Made by a program: the position numbers and the translations under genes
Shown here: positions 1 to 55,500 of the stretch, in pieces
Layout: each line of letters starts with the position of its first letter
Position numbering within the stretch: position 1 is the stretch's first letter
Source of the DNA: Opisthorchis felineus
Taxonomy: Eukaryota; Platyhelminthes; Trematoda; Opisthorchiida; Opisthorchiidae
Assembly: GCA_004794785.1 (NCBI GenBank)
Contig: SJOL01001350.1
Span: 62,611-126,610, forward strand
DNA length: 64,000 nt
Reading direction: 5' to 3'
The notes under the pieces: generated by a model
Database searches by the model: none
Seen by the model: only the letters and a program-made list of their open reading frames with translations
Told to the model about the DNA's origin: nothing

Positions 1-2762
1 TAAAATTTCCTTACATAGCTAATGATGACAGTAAGTAGGGGAACGAGATGTCACGAAATTATGTGAGCTCACATGAACCTGCGAGAATACCATGCTTGCT
101 TCACATTCGTTACTAGGACTCGTTTCACTGTTCTTAAATATAATTAACGTGGTGTGGATAGAACGTAAATGGTCCGTCTCCAGTAAAGAAACACCCACAT
201 CGAGGAAGGTAGTTTTCATGTGGATGAAAAGTCAATGTGGGTAGGATCAATAAAGATGAGTCTATCCAACAGCTTTACCATTTAGTACATTTCGGCTCGC
301 CATGGACTCGGCTTATTTGAACCTGATGGAATTATCCGGTCTTGTGTGAAACAACTTACGGTGACAGTGAAGAAGTAGATGGGTATGTTGTTTGCGATCC
401 CGTTATTCTACTAACCTATTCTAATAACAACTAAAAGACTCGAGTAAACCAACTGATGGATGAAAAAAATGCCGAATACTGATGATTTTTTGGGAATTCG
501 GAAGTTGATGAAGATGTAACTTTGAATCTGCGCAACATGTGATTTTGAAAATAAGGGTAGGTAACCAAATACATATAGTTAGGTTATTAGTTCCAGTAAT
601 TTTTAAAACATCAACAAATTGAGGAGACAATATTACACAAGTTGTGGTTGCTGAAAATAGATCAACTTAGTGGTGACTGTACTTCATCCTATATCGATTT
701 AATTTTTAGCTTCGTTCTGAGCCAATACTTCGAAGTTGGAAACAACGGAGCGTCCCCCTTTACGGGAGGGACATGGCATTCAGAGAGTAACGGATAAAAA
801 ACCGGACGTAACATGGCGTACAGAACCTCAACCCATTGAAGGTAATCGCCATATCTCTGCAATACAGTTCTGTGAAATGGACTCCGTGTGCTGGGAAGTC
901 ACTTTTACAAATGTACGGTTTGTAGAGCCTGATAACTGATTCTGGATGGACGATAATCGGATGGTGATCGTTTTAGCTCGTCACAAAATTTCGTGTACAA
1001 AGATACTTGGAAAGGCTGTAAATCCGTACATGCAGATGCGAATTCCAGTGGGACAACTAGACATTCTTTTTTTTGCAGTTTCGCAAGTGCAGTTGTTCCT
1101 CTCCAGAAGGATCATCTCAGGAGAGATCACATTTCAAAAGAGACCAGTTTTAGCCTTTCCTTTGAATCTTCTATGGGACTTTAGGGCGCCGGAGAGACCA
1201 TTCCTCGGATGGGACGACAGACCAACTGTTGAAGAGAATTTCGGTCGGGACCTCTTCCTGAAGACTGAAAGTTTATGGTTCCGCTCAAACGTGTTTTCCC
1301 GCTTCTGAAGACTATTTATTGAGACTTGTGAAGAGCGTCTATGGACACCACATGGTTAATAATTTTTGCGTACCTTTTTCGTTCAATTTATGAGATATAC
1401 CACAACATATGCCGTATGACGGTGAAATATTATTGTAGGCTTTAATGACTTAGACCTATTTATGAATTAGCTGCGATTCGTGCATGGGTTGATCAGTGGT
1501 CAAACACAACCGCCCTTCTGTTACCACCAAATATGATTTCAGTGTTACGACCAATCGATGACGGCAAAATTGTGGTCACTGAATGTCGGCAGCCGGTTCA
1601 CCAAATTAACCAACTTGCAGATTTCACAAATATTTTTTTCAGATAATACAGAGCAGGGCGTACACAGTGGTGGGACGACTTGCGCACTTCAACAACCCAT
1701 GGAGGCATACTGGAACCCACGCGGCATCCAGAGCTCCGGGTTGGTCTGTGGATAGTAGTCAGACAAACACAATTTCTGGCTATCTAGGTTGGGGAGTGGA
1801 ACAGAGGTTCCAACCTGTCCCCCAAAGTTAGACTAGCGTGGTAGACTTGCGCCAACCACCACTATCTAGCGATCAGGCTTTTGAATCGAAAGGTTTTGGT
1901 TGAGGAACCCTAATCGTGTTAGGTTTGGGCGCCCTTACAGTGCATCAGTACACCTACAATTTTACAGATGAAAGTAACTTCGTGCTACATTGATCGTCGC
2001 GTGGTGACAACATCCGGGTCGCCCTATTCGCTGCATACTACAGAGCGAATGACCGAAAACATTCGATTACTGACGCTTCCTGTCTTTTCTCATTATTTCC
2101 TCTGAACTCCCCTTCCGCTTCACTTGACCACTCTTCTGTAGAGTGCAGCCGTAGCCACGTCAGCCAGACACCCAGGGAAATGATCAACTGCACACGGCTG
2201 CTGTAGTAACGGTATTTTCCTCAGCTCAGTTCTCGGTCTGAGCCCACCCCAAGCTAGCGTTCCCGTCAAAACAACGACCAAAGGTGTTCAAGGTATATTA
2301 ACGCCCAAAACTGAGTCAAGAACACTTGTAGAGCGCTCCATATATATATATATATATATATATATGAACTTTTAGCCACCTAAATCTGTCCTTCATATGC
2401 ATTCTCATCAGTTATGAGGCCTTCATAAGCGTTACGCATTTCAAACAAGGAGAGCATTGGAGCACTTACTGGATGTCTTTTAAGTGAAAATTTTAAGGAC
2501 AATCTACCTAGTTCAGGTACCTGTTTCCAGTTGTGTATGACCCTAAGCAACTTCTACAGTACAGTACGATACGGGGTTTATGAAAAAAAAAGTTTTTTGG
2601 AACCCTGTCCAAATGGTTCGGTCAGGAAATTGTTCAACGAAATTACTGCCTGCTTGCCGTCAACCTCGGATGCAAGAGACCATACCTTCACAGGCCGAAT
2701 TTCCAAGTGTAGTATTTTTGGGATGATTGGATGACTAAAGACTCTCTTATGTGAGAACTTAC
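1..2762. other. Gene-poor left edge (COG2 last intron or 3' region)
   Basis: No exon, RNA gene or recognisable transposon coding segment was found here on either strand. Only short open frames without family resemblance are present. The COG2 exon ending at 2763 leaves in phase 2, so at least one more COG2 exon must follow on the minus strand, either hidden here or beyond position 1. The only clear repeat is the AT microsatellite near 2340. Confidence 0.5.
2340..2365. repeat. (AT)n microsatellite
   Basis: About 13 uninterrupted TA dinucleotides lie in non-coding DNA. Confidence 0.95.
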
Positions 2763-45204
<42,442 letters not shown>

Positions 45205-45207
45205 ACT
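45205..45207 (-). promoter_or_regulatory. Splice acceptor one base before the COG2 ATG (5' UTR intron or trans-splice site)
   Basis: The minus strand reads CCATTTCAG then T then ATG. An acceptor directly at the start codon means the mature 5' UTR comes from an upstream exon or from a spliced leader. Flukes use spliced-leader trans-splicing. The sequence alone cannot separate these two. Confidence 0.6.
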
Positions 45208-46138
45208 GAAATGGAGATGGTAGGCTTATAGCGATGTTGCCGCCGAAAACATCAATCTAGCGGTAGCCCTAGCTCTCAAAGTCACGGAGTCCCCCCATGT
45301 GTGTCAGACTAGCTGAATGCACTCACTAGAGAGAGAGAAGGAAATACGTAGAATAAATTGAAGTGTATGTAAGGGTCATAGTTGTGCATACAAATAGTAG
45401 GTATATAGACAGATAACGATACACAACCGATCCAATCCATTTGACCGTCGGATAAAAGCGACGCTACGTAGATCTGACGGTAAGATATACGTTGAGGAAA
45501 ACCAAGGACGTGTGGCATGTTTTTACACCAGTTCCAGGATGTCCTTACCATGAGTAAGCGGTGGGATGTATGGAACGTAGTATCGGAGACAGGAACATGA
45601 GCAATAATGACGGTGAACTAATTCCGGTTCAGGCGGTCTTGAGTGGATGAGTGGCACCGAACGCCAAAGATCAAAGACAATATGTACAGACAACCAGTAA
45701 ACAAGAACAATGACTGTCATGTCACTGATTTTCATTCTACCAAGCGGCGACAGGGGATAAAAGAGGAGTTGCACAACAATGAAAGGTATATAGTACAACT
45801 GCAAACCTAACAAGGTGCACGGTACAAATCATGACCAGTAAGCCAGATCTTTGTGAAACATAAGGCATAGGTGAAACAAAGCCACGGGGTTCCGAAATGG
45901 TTGATGAGACAGAGGTGATAGCGAAGGTGAGGGGGGCAACAACAAGTCAGAGAACGACGGCTACACAGCTGCCTTGAGTGCAATTGTACACCTGTGTATG
46001 CATACCAGATGTGGAATGAAGATCAGAAAATGCTCTGTTGGAAATCCAATTTTTGGAAAGGGGTTTAGGACATACCGGTTCAAAATGTATCCTGAACGAT
46101 TGACAATTAGGGCTGGGACGTAATAGAGTAGCTGTACA
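45208..46138 (-). other. Intergenic spacer between ZMYND11 and COG2
   Basis: About 0.98 kb separates the ZMYND11 stop and COG2 ATG. It contains the ZMYND11 polyadenylation signal, a hydrophobic 96-codon minus-strand frame (45523-45813) of unknown meaning, and a short GA run near 45328. No TATA box or other promoter is obvious. Confidence 0.5.
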
Positions 46139-46144
46139 TTTATT
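46139..46144 (-). terminator. ZMYND11 polyadenylation signal AATAAA
   Basis: A canonical AATAAA on the minus strand lies 43 nt downstream of the ZMYND11 stop codon. It implies a very short 3' UTR. Confidence 0.75.
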
Positions 46145-46186
46145 ACATGTGGAATTAAGGGGGGGAAGATCATCCGACACTCTATT

Positions 46187-46573
46187 TCATCGTTTGCGCC
46201 TACACTGACGCTTGTGTTCGTTTTGCCAGTGTTCCTGTTGACATGGAATACTGCAGTAGGAAGTGTTCCAACAACAATGGTAGATGGCCTCGCACAGACA
46301 ATTCCTGCACCACTGTCGCCGCTTGGTTTGTACAATAATTTCCGAGAAGCGTGCTTCAGCAGCCTCCAGATCCAGCTTTTTCTCACGTTCCATCGATTCA
46401 CGAAGAGAAGTTTGGGCTTGTTCTACGGCAGCTTGAACAGCAGCAGCCTTCTCCTCTCGAAATTGTAAAGTCAAACGGTCTTCTAATTCTTGTAAAGTAC
46501 GCTTGTGCTCAGACTGTTCGGCCAGCCGTTGAGTTTCGCGGTCCTTGCATTCCAAACAGGTTTGGGGAGTGGT
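46187..46573 (-). CDS. ZMYND11: ZMYND11 last exon: coiled coil and MYND finger
   Basis: The acceptor is TGATTTCAG before ACCACT. It reads [20 protein letters not shown], then a long heptad-rich helix ([20 protein letters not shown]). The finger follows: [20 protein letters not shown], then [18 protein letters not shown] and RRKR before TGA. The finger is nearly identical to human ZMYND11 MYND. Confidence 0.97.
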   Translation of the reverse strand, partial: TTPQTCLECKDRETQRLAEQSEHKRTLQELEDRLTLQFREEKAAAVQAAVEQAQTSLRESMEREKKLDLEAAEARFSEIIVQTKRRQWCRNCLCEAIYHCCWNTSYCSIPCQQEHWQNEHKRQCRRKR

Positions 46574-49500
46574 CTGAAATCAGGTCAAAGTGAACAATTT
46601 AGGTATTCAGGTGATACGGGATAAGACGCGTAAGAAAGCCAATTCAGAAACAATGATTAAGGCATGCACTATGAACATCAATAGCAACTAACGATGAGAC
46701 AGGCCGAAAGCGGCTGGTCTGGAGGACTGGACGGTCGAGAGGGTGCTACAGCCGATGCTTTTCCGTGAACTTGAGAAAACTTATGCCCACGCCCCCATCC
46801 AAAAGGAGATGGGATACCAAGTTGCCTAAGCTACTGCAGGTAGAGAGGTAGGATATGATTCGATAAGGATTATAAGGGACCAAAAGAGGTCACTAGGGCA
46901 CGGGGGCACTGTTCAGTATACCAGGAAAATTGGAATAATTCATATAAATTAGGATTATGCGATCCGATAAAGTGGAGGAGCTGTGACGCATGATGGCCTC
47001 TGGAGAACGAAAGATTGAACTGGCCTCAAGAAAGGACATTAGGCTGGAAACCCAGCCACAAAGCATCAATTAACTGTAGAGCAACTCAGCACAAACACAG
47101 AAGGAAGGATTACCTGAACGCCTCTGCTGTTGCATTTCTTCGAGGAGGCGACCGAAATACCGTCCATCCCACGGGGAGAAATGGATTGAGTAGGATGAAC
47201 TGTTTCGTTGGGGAGTCCGTTTCCAGTTCGGTTCATAGCTGCAGCGTTCGCGGCAGCAGCAGCACGTTTGTTTGGAGGCAGATGGGATCGAGGAAGACTA
47301 GACATACCAGCTGATTGTCCCTGCAGGCTGTTGAGTCCCGTTGTGCTAACAGAATTGTTACTAACGACATTCCCCGATGGGATAGACCCAGCTAGCTGGG
47401 ATGTAACAGATAGCGTAGCGGAATGAGAAGTGTTGTGTGAACTTGTATTGTCGAGATTTCCAGTTGCGTGGTGGGAAGGAAATAAGTTGTTCGCAGCTGA
47501 TAATGTTGCGCGGTCGGAATTCAGTACTGCTGAGCCTCCACGTCCAGTATCTGTACTCGAATTACTAAGGGGTGGAGCAAACGGTGGCCGTCGCAACATG
47601 GTACTACTTGTCCCAGACAACCTGCTTTCCTTGTTATTCGAACCACTTCTGGTTGGACACCGGAATTTGCGGTCGTCTTCAGCAACTTTGCCTGTTAGCG
47701 TCCGGCGTCGGTTAGCGAAACCACTATCACTATCAGCTTCTGAGGTTGAAGGCGAACTGCACGAACTGAAATTACTGGAGGGCGATGAGCGACGCTTGGG
47801 AGTGACGTCGTTGGGTCGTTTCGTTGGAGAATGTTTGATGGACAGAGAACCACAGCTTACGTTGGCACTTTTTCGACCAGGAGATGAGTGGGTGAAGGGA
47901 GGCACATCAGGACTGTGGATTGGAGTGGTTTGTCGCCTGTGACCCTTGTGGTGACGCGCAGACATTCCTGGAGAGCCTACGCTAAGGGCAGGTGAACAGC
48001 AGCGGTCAGTTAGTTCGTCATCTTCATCATGCCGATCACCGAACCTGTCAATATTATCGGAAGTTCGCTTGGACTTTTTGACGGAAGAGCCGAAAACCGA
48101 ATCCTTGTTTTGTGCTGCCAGTCGCTTACGACCAGTACCGTCGACAGAGGCGTAATGTTTCAAATGTCGAGAACGAGGACGACCGCGACCAGGACTCTGA
48201 TAAACAATGAAGAGTGGTAGGAAGTACTGTTAGAAATTGTGCAAAATGATGGACTCACGAAGTTACCGAAGAAGCGGCAGTTTAAGGACGTCGGTTGCGT
48301 CAGCTACCCAATTTTCGACACGACCTGGCTACCAGTCTCCACGGGAACTACGGGCCTTTCCGAACAATGGACCTCCACTAGTATGGTCGTGGAAGAGGGA
48401 AAATTCAGCGCTAGAGGAAGTATTTACTGAGCTAAACGCAGTTGGCATGGAGTATCTTCAGACGCATGGGATACTATTCAGACAGTTGCAATACCGTGGC
48501 ATGAAAAAAACGCAAGATGGATTGAGGTAAAAATATTAATACATAGACAAAGACTAGACAGGACAGCAGTGAACTCACCCTCAATGGTTTCGGTTTCAGC
48601 CCTGCCAATTCATGCCAACGGCTGACGTCGGAATTCTCAGTAGCAACTCGACTGACTTCATTAGCTGTCAAAATAAAATGAGTGAAAAAAAACGACTAAG
48701 TCGTTTTGTATACCGCAGTCTCTCTAGTAGCGACCATCCGAGGGACGTAATACTCTTCCGACAGGTCACGCAAAACGAGAGAGAAGGTAAAAACCCATTG
48801 GTTCGAATCGTGTTTGGAGGAGAGATGCACCGCACAATCTGATCCCCAACAAAAATACTGACGGTGAGAGATAGCATTCACGGTGGGTTTATAATGGGCA
48901 GTCCAACACCGTCATGCCCCGGTCATCCAGTAATCAATTACTTTCCCAACTTATGGGTTTCTCTGCAGTGTCTGTCACCACACTATCTCATCCTGAAGGT
49001 TCCTAGTCCGCACCGGTTTCAGCTTACTTTCTCCACGCTGATTACACTGTGACGACTTGTGCTACATTTCTATACGGGTGTTAACTGCTTCTGAGCCTGA
49101 AGGAGGCTTAGTTTCTTAGTGTCTTTGAGATGGGTCAGGATACCACGGTTCTAAGACCTAGGGTTCTTTCAACCCTAGAAATGACAAGTGCCAGTATTTC
49201 AAGCATAGAATTTGTATGGGGAGACGATTTGTACAGATGTGGAGTCCAACATGGCCGAGCAGTCACTCATAAGTTCCATGTGACTTGTCAAACTTGTACC
49301 GTTGAACGTATTTTCCGCCCTTGAAACCATATTATTATTGTTATTATTAACACAAGATTAATCGTTGTTGGATACCGTTATTCCAGACGACAAATGAGTG
49401 AGCTCTTGCGTCTTCCCAGTGGCCTATGTAACATAACCACAATCACCCGTATTTTCTGGGCTGTGGCAACGCGTCCAACGCCCTAAATACTACCATCTAC

Positions 49501-52500
49501 AGAAAAACATCCAGACCGTTAACTGGATTTCAATTCCGAGCATCTAACTGTTGAACCAATGGCCAGAACTATCGAAAAGCGCACGACCTCTTTAAAAGAA
49601 ACCATGTCATCCGAGAATAGGCTAATTCTACTCACGTTTTGCATGACAACGGATTCTCATTCGACCCTATACAAGTCATAAATGGAACGGATTCGTGTAC
49701 ACAAAGACTCCGTAGCAATCATCTGTCCGGGTACCGTATCTCATACGTCATCCGGAAAGTGCTCAACGGTTTCAGAATCCACCGGTGTTCGCACTGACAC
49801 TGCACTTAAAGTGGAACAAAGAATACGTTTCTAGGCGGCAGTGCTAAGTAGAAGCAGTACATGAATGAGATTTCAAGACAGGCATGGGAATACCAAATGT
49901 GCTTCACAAAAACCTCAAAAACTTCAAGACCTGCAGAGACTTGGTCGTTTCTCACTGACTTTACCGGAGGACAGGTCACCGTCTCATTCAGTCAGGCATC
50001 CAAAGATGATAACTTTTGCGATAAAAATCTAATCCACAACTTAACAATCACTACGACTCACAACCTATCAACGCATGGGTGAATATAATTCCCCTACATC
50101 TCACCCAGCTAAACGGATAGCACAGCTCACACAACACAGCATATCATTATCTCAAACGAATGAACACCATCGATCCAAGTTTGATCCCTTTCATTGTGGT
50201 CGGTTAAGCCGAAAAAGCACCAGCATGTATTACTGGTGTGTTGCTGTCAGTAATGATTTGTGATCAGTTTTCGGTTGAAAATCTTGCAGCTAGATGAGTA
50301 GTTAAACGCGCTTTCTTCAAAATTCGAGACCATAATAGTTTAAGGCTGTGCAAATAAGTATGCACCCTAAACTAGCGTTTTTTGTGCACCACACATGATG
50401 TGACCCACAAGAAAATTCCGATCGTTCTGTGAATCTCTTCCAAGTTATCGGTTGTCCTGTCAAACTAGCAGCGTATAACACATGTGACCTTGCAAATTTG
50501 CCAGACAACACGAATGACAGTATCTCAGAGACCACGGAACAATACAAAAGGTCGAAAATTGCAAGAACAATTACGTAAACTTACTGTGAACCTTAAGACC
50601 TCGAGACTTTATTCCGCCACGTGTTTTTTTCGGGGTCTCCCATTTCGTCGAAAAGTTTTTCTAAGGAATACCAAGGGGCACAACATTAGGCGGGTGAAGA
50701 AACATCAGAAGAAAATGGTATTACGGAAAATCCAGGAGCTCGAAGATGATATGGCACTCAGGTTTGGTAAAACAACTGATATGATTAAATTGACGGTACA
50801 CAGATTTCGAAAAACGTGGCTAACCTTTGGGTGCCAGTTGTTCTCCGAATCATCACTCAAACTGGAACTCACGCGATTGTCAGTACCGTTTGCCAATTCG
50901 GAATCGCTATTAGAAGAGACAGGGGATATGCTTCTTGAAGAATGAGAGCTGGATGGCGAACTTGATGTTTTCCTGCGAACGGGTCGACGAAGAATGCTCT
51001 CACGTTTCGGCGGCCGGCCTGGTCCCCTGCGACCTCTCACACCCTTCGAAGGCCTTCTCGAATTTGGTGACAACGGTGATTTGAGACCAACCGAGGAGTC
51101 GTGTTTGTTGGTCAAACTGAGCAAATCAGCCGTCAATGTAGCGGATGATTTGTGACTAGATCCGACTGCAGCAGCCATTGCTGCCTTTGTTTCAGCCAGC
51201 GCAGATATTGCAGCAGCTCCCGGGGTGCCAGGTTGTGCAACAGGCATTGGAAGTTTGGAGGGATATCTCTTTTTGTCATTGTAGTTTGGGCTCGAGAGAA
51301 CCGTGGTCTCTAGTGGACGGGTTTTGGAGGATTTATTGAAAGCCTTGGATACGCGAGACGAAGAGGTTTGCCGAACGGGCGGAGGTTCCTCTATCGTAGG
51401 TGTTGCGCTAGTAGTAGTTTGGTGGCTGCTGGATGACGTGTGCCGTCTAAGCAGAAAATGGTTTTGATTTTATATGAACAGGTAGGCGAAAAAAAGTTCG
51501 AAAACAAATAAATCTACTGAAGCAATATTGGCATCCATGTTAGCCTTAATGACAAGCAGAATTTCCCAAAATAAGAAGTCTATGCCAGTGTATGGAAATT
51601 TGCAGTCAGGGATGTTGCCAGTGTGTTTCGAATTCGTGATGCCAAACGACTGGTCAGGTCAAACGACTTGGTGACTACAATGGAATTCTGAAATTCTGCG
51701 AAAACTAAATGGACGTAAGTTGAGGAACAAATTACATGCTGCGAAAAGACGCAAGTACACAACTCCAGATGCTTCCAAAAAACCTCTTGTACGTGCTATG
51801 TAAACAGATGTTAAAATTCTGAAGAAAGGTCTTTCGTTAGCTGTGGATGGTGGATGAACTTGTCGAACATATGGCAATATTACAACGGACTACATTAACT
51901 CGGTAATCATCGAACAGGTAGAAAGACAGGGTTTGGTAAGTAGACGGGTCGGCTGGACTGATAGACAACGGAATGTTCTTGTTTCACACGAAAAGAGAGT
52001 ACAACCTGAAGACCACCAAGAATTTCACCTTTAAAGCCAAGCACAAGGTAGATTGTGGTTCTCGTTATGCAGACGTCGAAGATAAGATGTGCTCACCTAT
52101 TAACCCAGACTTACCTTCTTTTAAATTGATTCGAAGTGGAGGAGGATCGTGGGCTCTCCGTACGCGCACCCTTGGAGAAAGTATTCATTGTTCCTCGTCG
52201 GGGAGCAAGATACACCTCATCCGAGTACTCATCTTCAGATGGAGGCAAATCACTCTCACCTGAAGAGTGTGTGTAGTAGCCACTTTCGATATTTCCCTGA
52301 AGTTTTGTTACCTCATTCCAAGCGCGCTCAAACCCACATCCAGCATACGTGCCCGTTCGACGGAGAACGCCGATTTCATCGGCAGGGAGATGAAATGGAC
52401 GCGTATTGGATTTCTTAACCACGGCGCGTTCGTGCGTGCCTCCAAAAAAACGGACCTGAAAAAACAAGCGCATAGAAAGATATAATTTCCATCAAGCTCG

Positions 52501-55500
52501 AATTGATGAAACAGCTCGGTCGCATTAACGTTCGACTGAACGGAGACACATTGCTAGAGAAGAAGTAAAAGTAAGCAAAGTAAGCAAAAAGTAACTTTAG
52601 TAGGAAGCAGTCATCGCCATTATCAACACGACATCAACATTCAACACTGGTGTTTCGCAGCCGCACAACCATGGTTTATTTGAAAGCCTCATTGTGAAAA
52701 ATAGAATAAAAGTGAACGGGGAAGGGGCATAGTGCTAGCCTACCACAGTCATTCTGAGGTGCCCACACCTCTAAACACTCATTCAGGCAATCTGGATAGA
52801 AAACTGACAATGAGAACATAATTAACATCGATTAGTAGCCATATCTTCCAATGTATTCAACAGGGCGCAGTGAGGATCACTCGATCGTGATCCTGGAAGG
52901 CGGGTCCCACCGACAGTACCGACAGCAGACTCTTTCACGCCCCTCCGTCAGGCCAAAGTGTGGCGACCTCTCTGCTTCCGCCACTCTGAATCGGGCACGG
53001 AAAACAGCAAACTTTTTGGCAAACGATGGTTCGGCATGCGAAATACAAGGCCTAACTAACACAGCTTTTGGTGCCGGACACATTCTTCAACGGAAGTCCA
53101 AGTTGCACAACCGAACACTCGCTTCCTAATTGCCTCGTTACGGGTTCGCCGAAACAAAACCACATGAGCTATGATTCTGAAACAACGGTTTTCGAAGACC
53201 TGAAAACGTCTCAGTTCCTCTGCTCGAACAGGCCAATTCTCAGACATACAAAACAGCCCGTACTGTAGTTTGATACACACGGCTCTTGAGGTTCAGGGAT
53301 ATATCGCTGCGACGCCATAGGTGTCTGAGATTACCGAACGCGGCCGAGCCTTGCAGATTCGTGAACTGACCTAATCTGTCACACTACAATCAAAACCAAC
53401 ACAACTCCAAAGCTTCACAGACTCTGGTAAGATGGAGAAGTACGATGACGATACGTAGAAAAAACCGGGATTAGTACCGTAAGTGTCATTGAGCGTCGAT
53501 GAACGTCACAGTCAGACTTTCCTTCGCATGTTGCTGTGCATGTGCAAACGCAAAATTGCCATTAACATCATCCAATCTGGAGAGAAACTGACAGCACGAA
53601 CGCCACTGAAATCGGTTGGCCGCCATATAGTTATGTGTCCACAGACAGGCGCAAGGATGGCCACTTTATATGTCATTGTATTTGGTGACCGCCTTTCTGA
53701 GCGATTTCCGGAACAATCTGACTAGTGATTATGTGGATGCTGAAAACCCCACTTAGAGACCAGTCAGCTGATGTGGCTTTTAAACATCACTACAAACATG
53801 CATTATCGCATGGTGACATGTCAGCCTGGTCACCCGACGGTACCGGGACAAGTACGCAGGCCACAGCCGATGTTGCAATGCTGTTGTGAGAGTTAATTTG
53901 GCTGAGCGCACGACCAGTAGTGTGTTTTGTAACGCAATGGGTCGATCATAGGGAGTAACGGATTCACGAAAAACTTGAATCGTTGCATCTCCAGCAACCA
54001 ACAATGCTATCATGATAGTTTCAGATAACTGCACAGCAGCACTGCGATGCTGTTAAGCTGATATCCCTGTGAATAGGGCGGTGTGATTTACAGCCGTACC
54101 TCGAGGGTCGCTGATAATCCCACGAGGAAGCACTCCGTTCGAGGGAATATTTTGGCGTCCCCCAAAGATGTTCTCTCGGAGGAGTACTGTACTGCGACGG
54201 TGTTAAAAACTAATTGAGGTAAACCCTTCTACAGACAACGGTGGACAAATTTTGAGCAAAACCTGACATCCTAGCAGAATTACGCAACGTTTTTGGCAAA
54301 CGTACAATCACACAGTACTTAACTGACATGAACCTACCTTATCAGCTGCCACAATAATATGTTCCAAATATTTCTGTACGTTCTACAGTGAAGTGCAATC
54401 CCTGATTCCAGAGATGCCGAATCGTCCTCCGGAACCCAACTGGTTAATAGGTAACACGTGTATTGCTGGGTGAAACCTTAAAGCGAAGTGTGGTAACCTG
54501 TGGCACGAAATAAGTTCATAAACCTAAAGAGCATCCAGTCTCCAGTCAAGTATGCATAGAAGAACCAGTCTATTTACGGAGTCGAAGGATCACTTGAAGA
54601 CATAGGAGACAGTCCCCGTTGTTCGGCGCACTTCACGCACGTTGTGCGAAGATGTGGCCAAAGCATCCCTTACCTGATGGAAGTCTTCCTGACACCCTCG
54701 GACCCGTGTTTCATGCTCGTGAAGCATGCTCAACATCATAAACTATGATCCTAGAGTAGCATCGGAATAGGTGTATCATCATTTCCAGCTTTTGTCCAAG
54801 AATGTAAATATAGTTGAAGGAACGCGTGTGCAAGGCAACAGTCATCATCACTGAGAGCAACACATGATGAGAATACTAGTGCGCTAGTGACATACAACCA
54901 TGTCAATTTGCTAGAATAAAACTCCATAAGTGAAAGAAAACGGAACAGGTAGAGGAACTTAGATCTGACCTACCACGAAAATCCGAGATGCCTGTACCTC
55001 CAACACTCAGCCAGACAATCTGGAGAGAAACTGACAACACAAACGCAACTGACAACGGTTAGCCGCCATATAGTTCACTGTCTCCAAATAGGCACAAAGA
55101 TGGTCATGTGGGTTCCATCCTGGCGGGCGAACAGTACCCAAACTTTTCTCAACATCCCTCATTCCTTTTTGCCATGTCACATTCTGTCCACATTTAGGTT
55201 TCCGCTACCCGCTACGGTAAACAATACTAGGTTCGGCAGGCGGTAACTCAGCATCAGAAACACATGGCCCACCCATCCTATCTTACAGTGCTGAAAGTAT
55301 TCTTTGAACGAAGCACCGTCTGCTTCATCAAAGACCGGTTTTCTGGTCACCTCGTTGCTGGTTCCAGTTGATTCGGATATTGGGTAGAAGAGGAATTCCT
55401 TAGTATCACAAGAACGCTGAGGTTTGGAAAGGCTCAGATTTACTCCTTCGATTAGGATAAGGCTTACACTGGACGCAGATGTAGGCTGGTGTCGGTGCCG

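Larger units (their letters stand above)
48665..50824 (-). other. ZMYND11 intron, with a candidate micro-exon
   Basis: The intron is about 2.2 kb with an (ATT)n tract at 49330-49349. A 31-nt candidate exon at 49636-49666 (TATAG acceptor, GTGAGT donor) would repair the phase break between exons 3 and 4. No transposon coding sequence was recognised. Confidence 0.45.

Noticed and set aside
47430..47942. 170-codon plus-strand ORF
   Set aside because: It is the antisense shadow of the ZMYND11 linker exon, whose splice borders and flanking homology fix the coding strand as minus.
48260..48430. Minus-strand open stretch with an in-frame TAG (48329-48331) that looked like a broken ZMYND11 exon
   Set aside because: The flanking exons (48579-48664 and 47114-48196) join in phase 0 without it, so it is most simply intron.
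50484..50945. 153-codon plus-strand ORF
   Set aside because: It overlaps the AT-hook exon in antisense and has no family resemblance.
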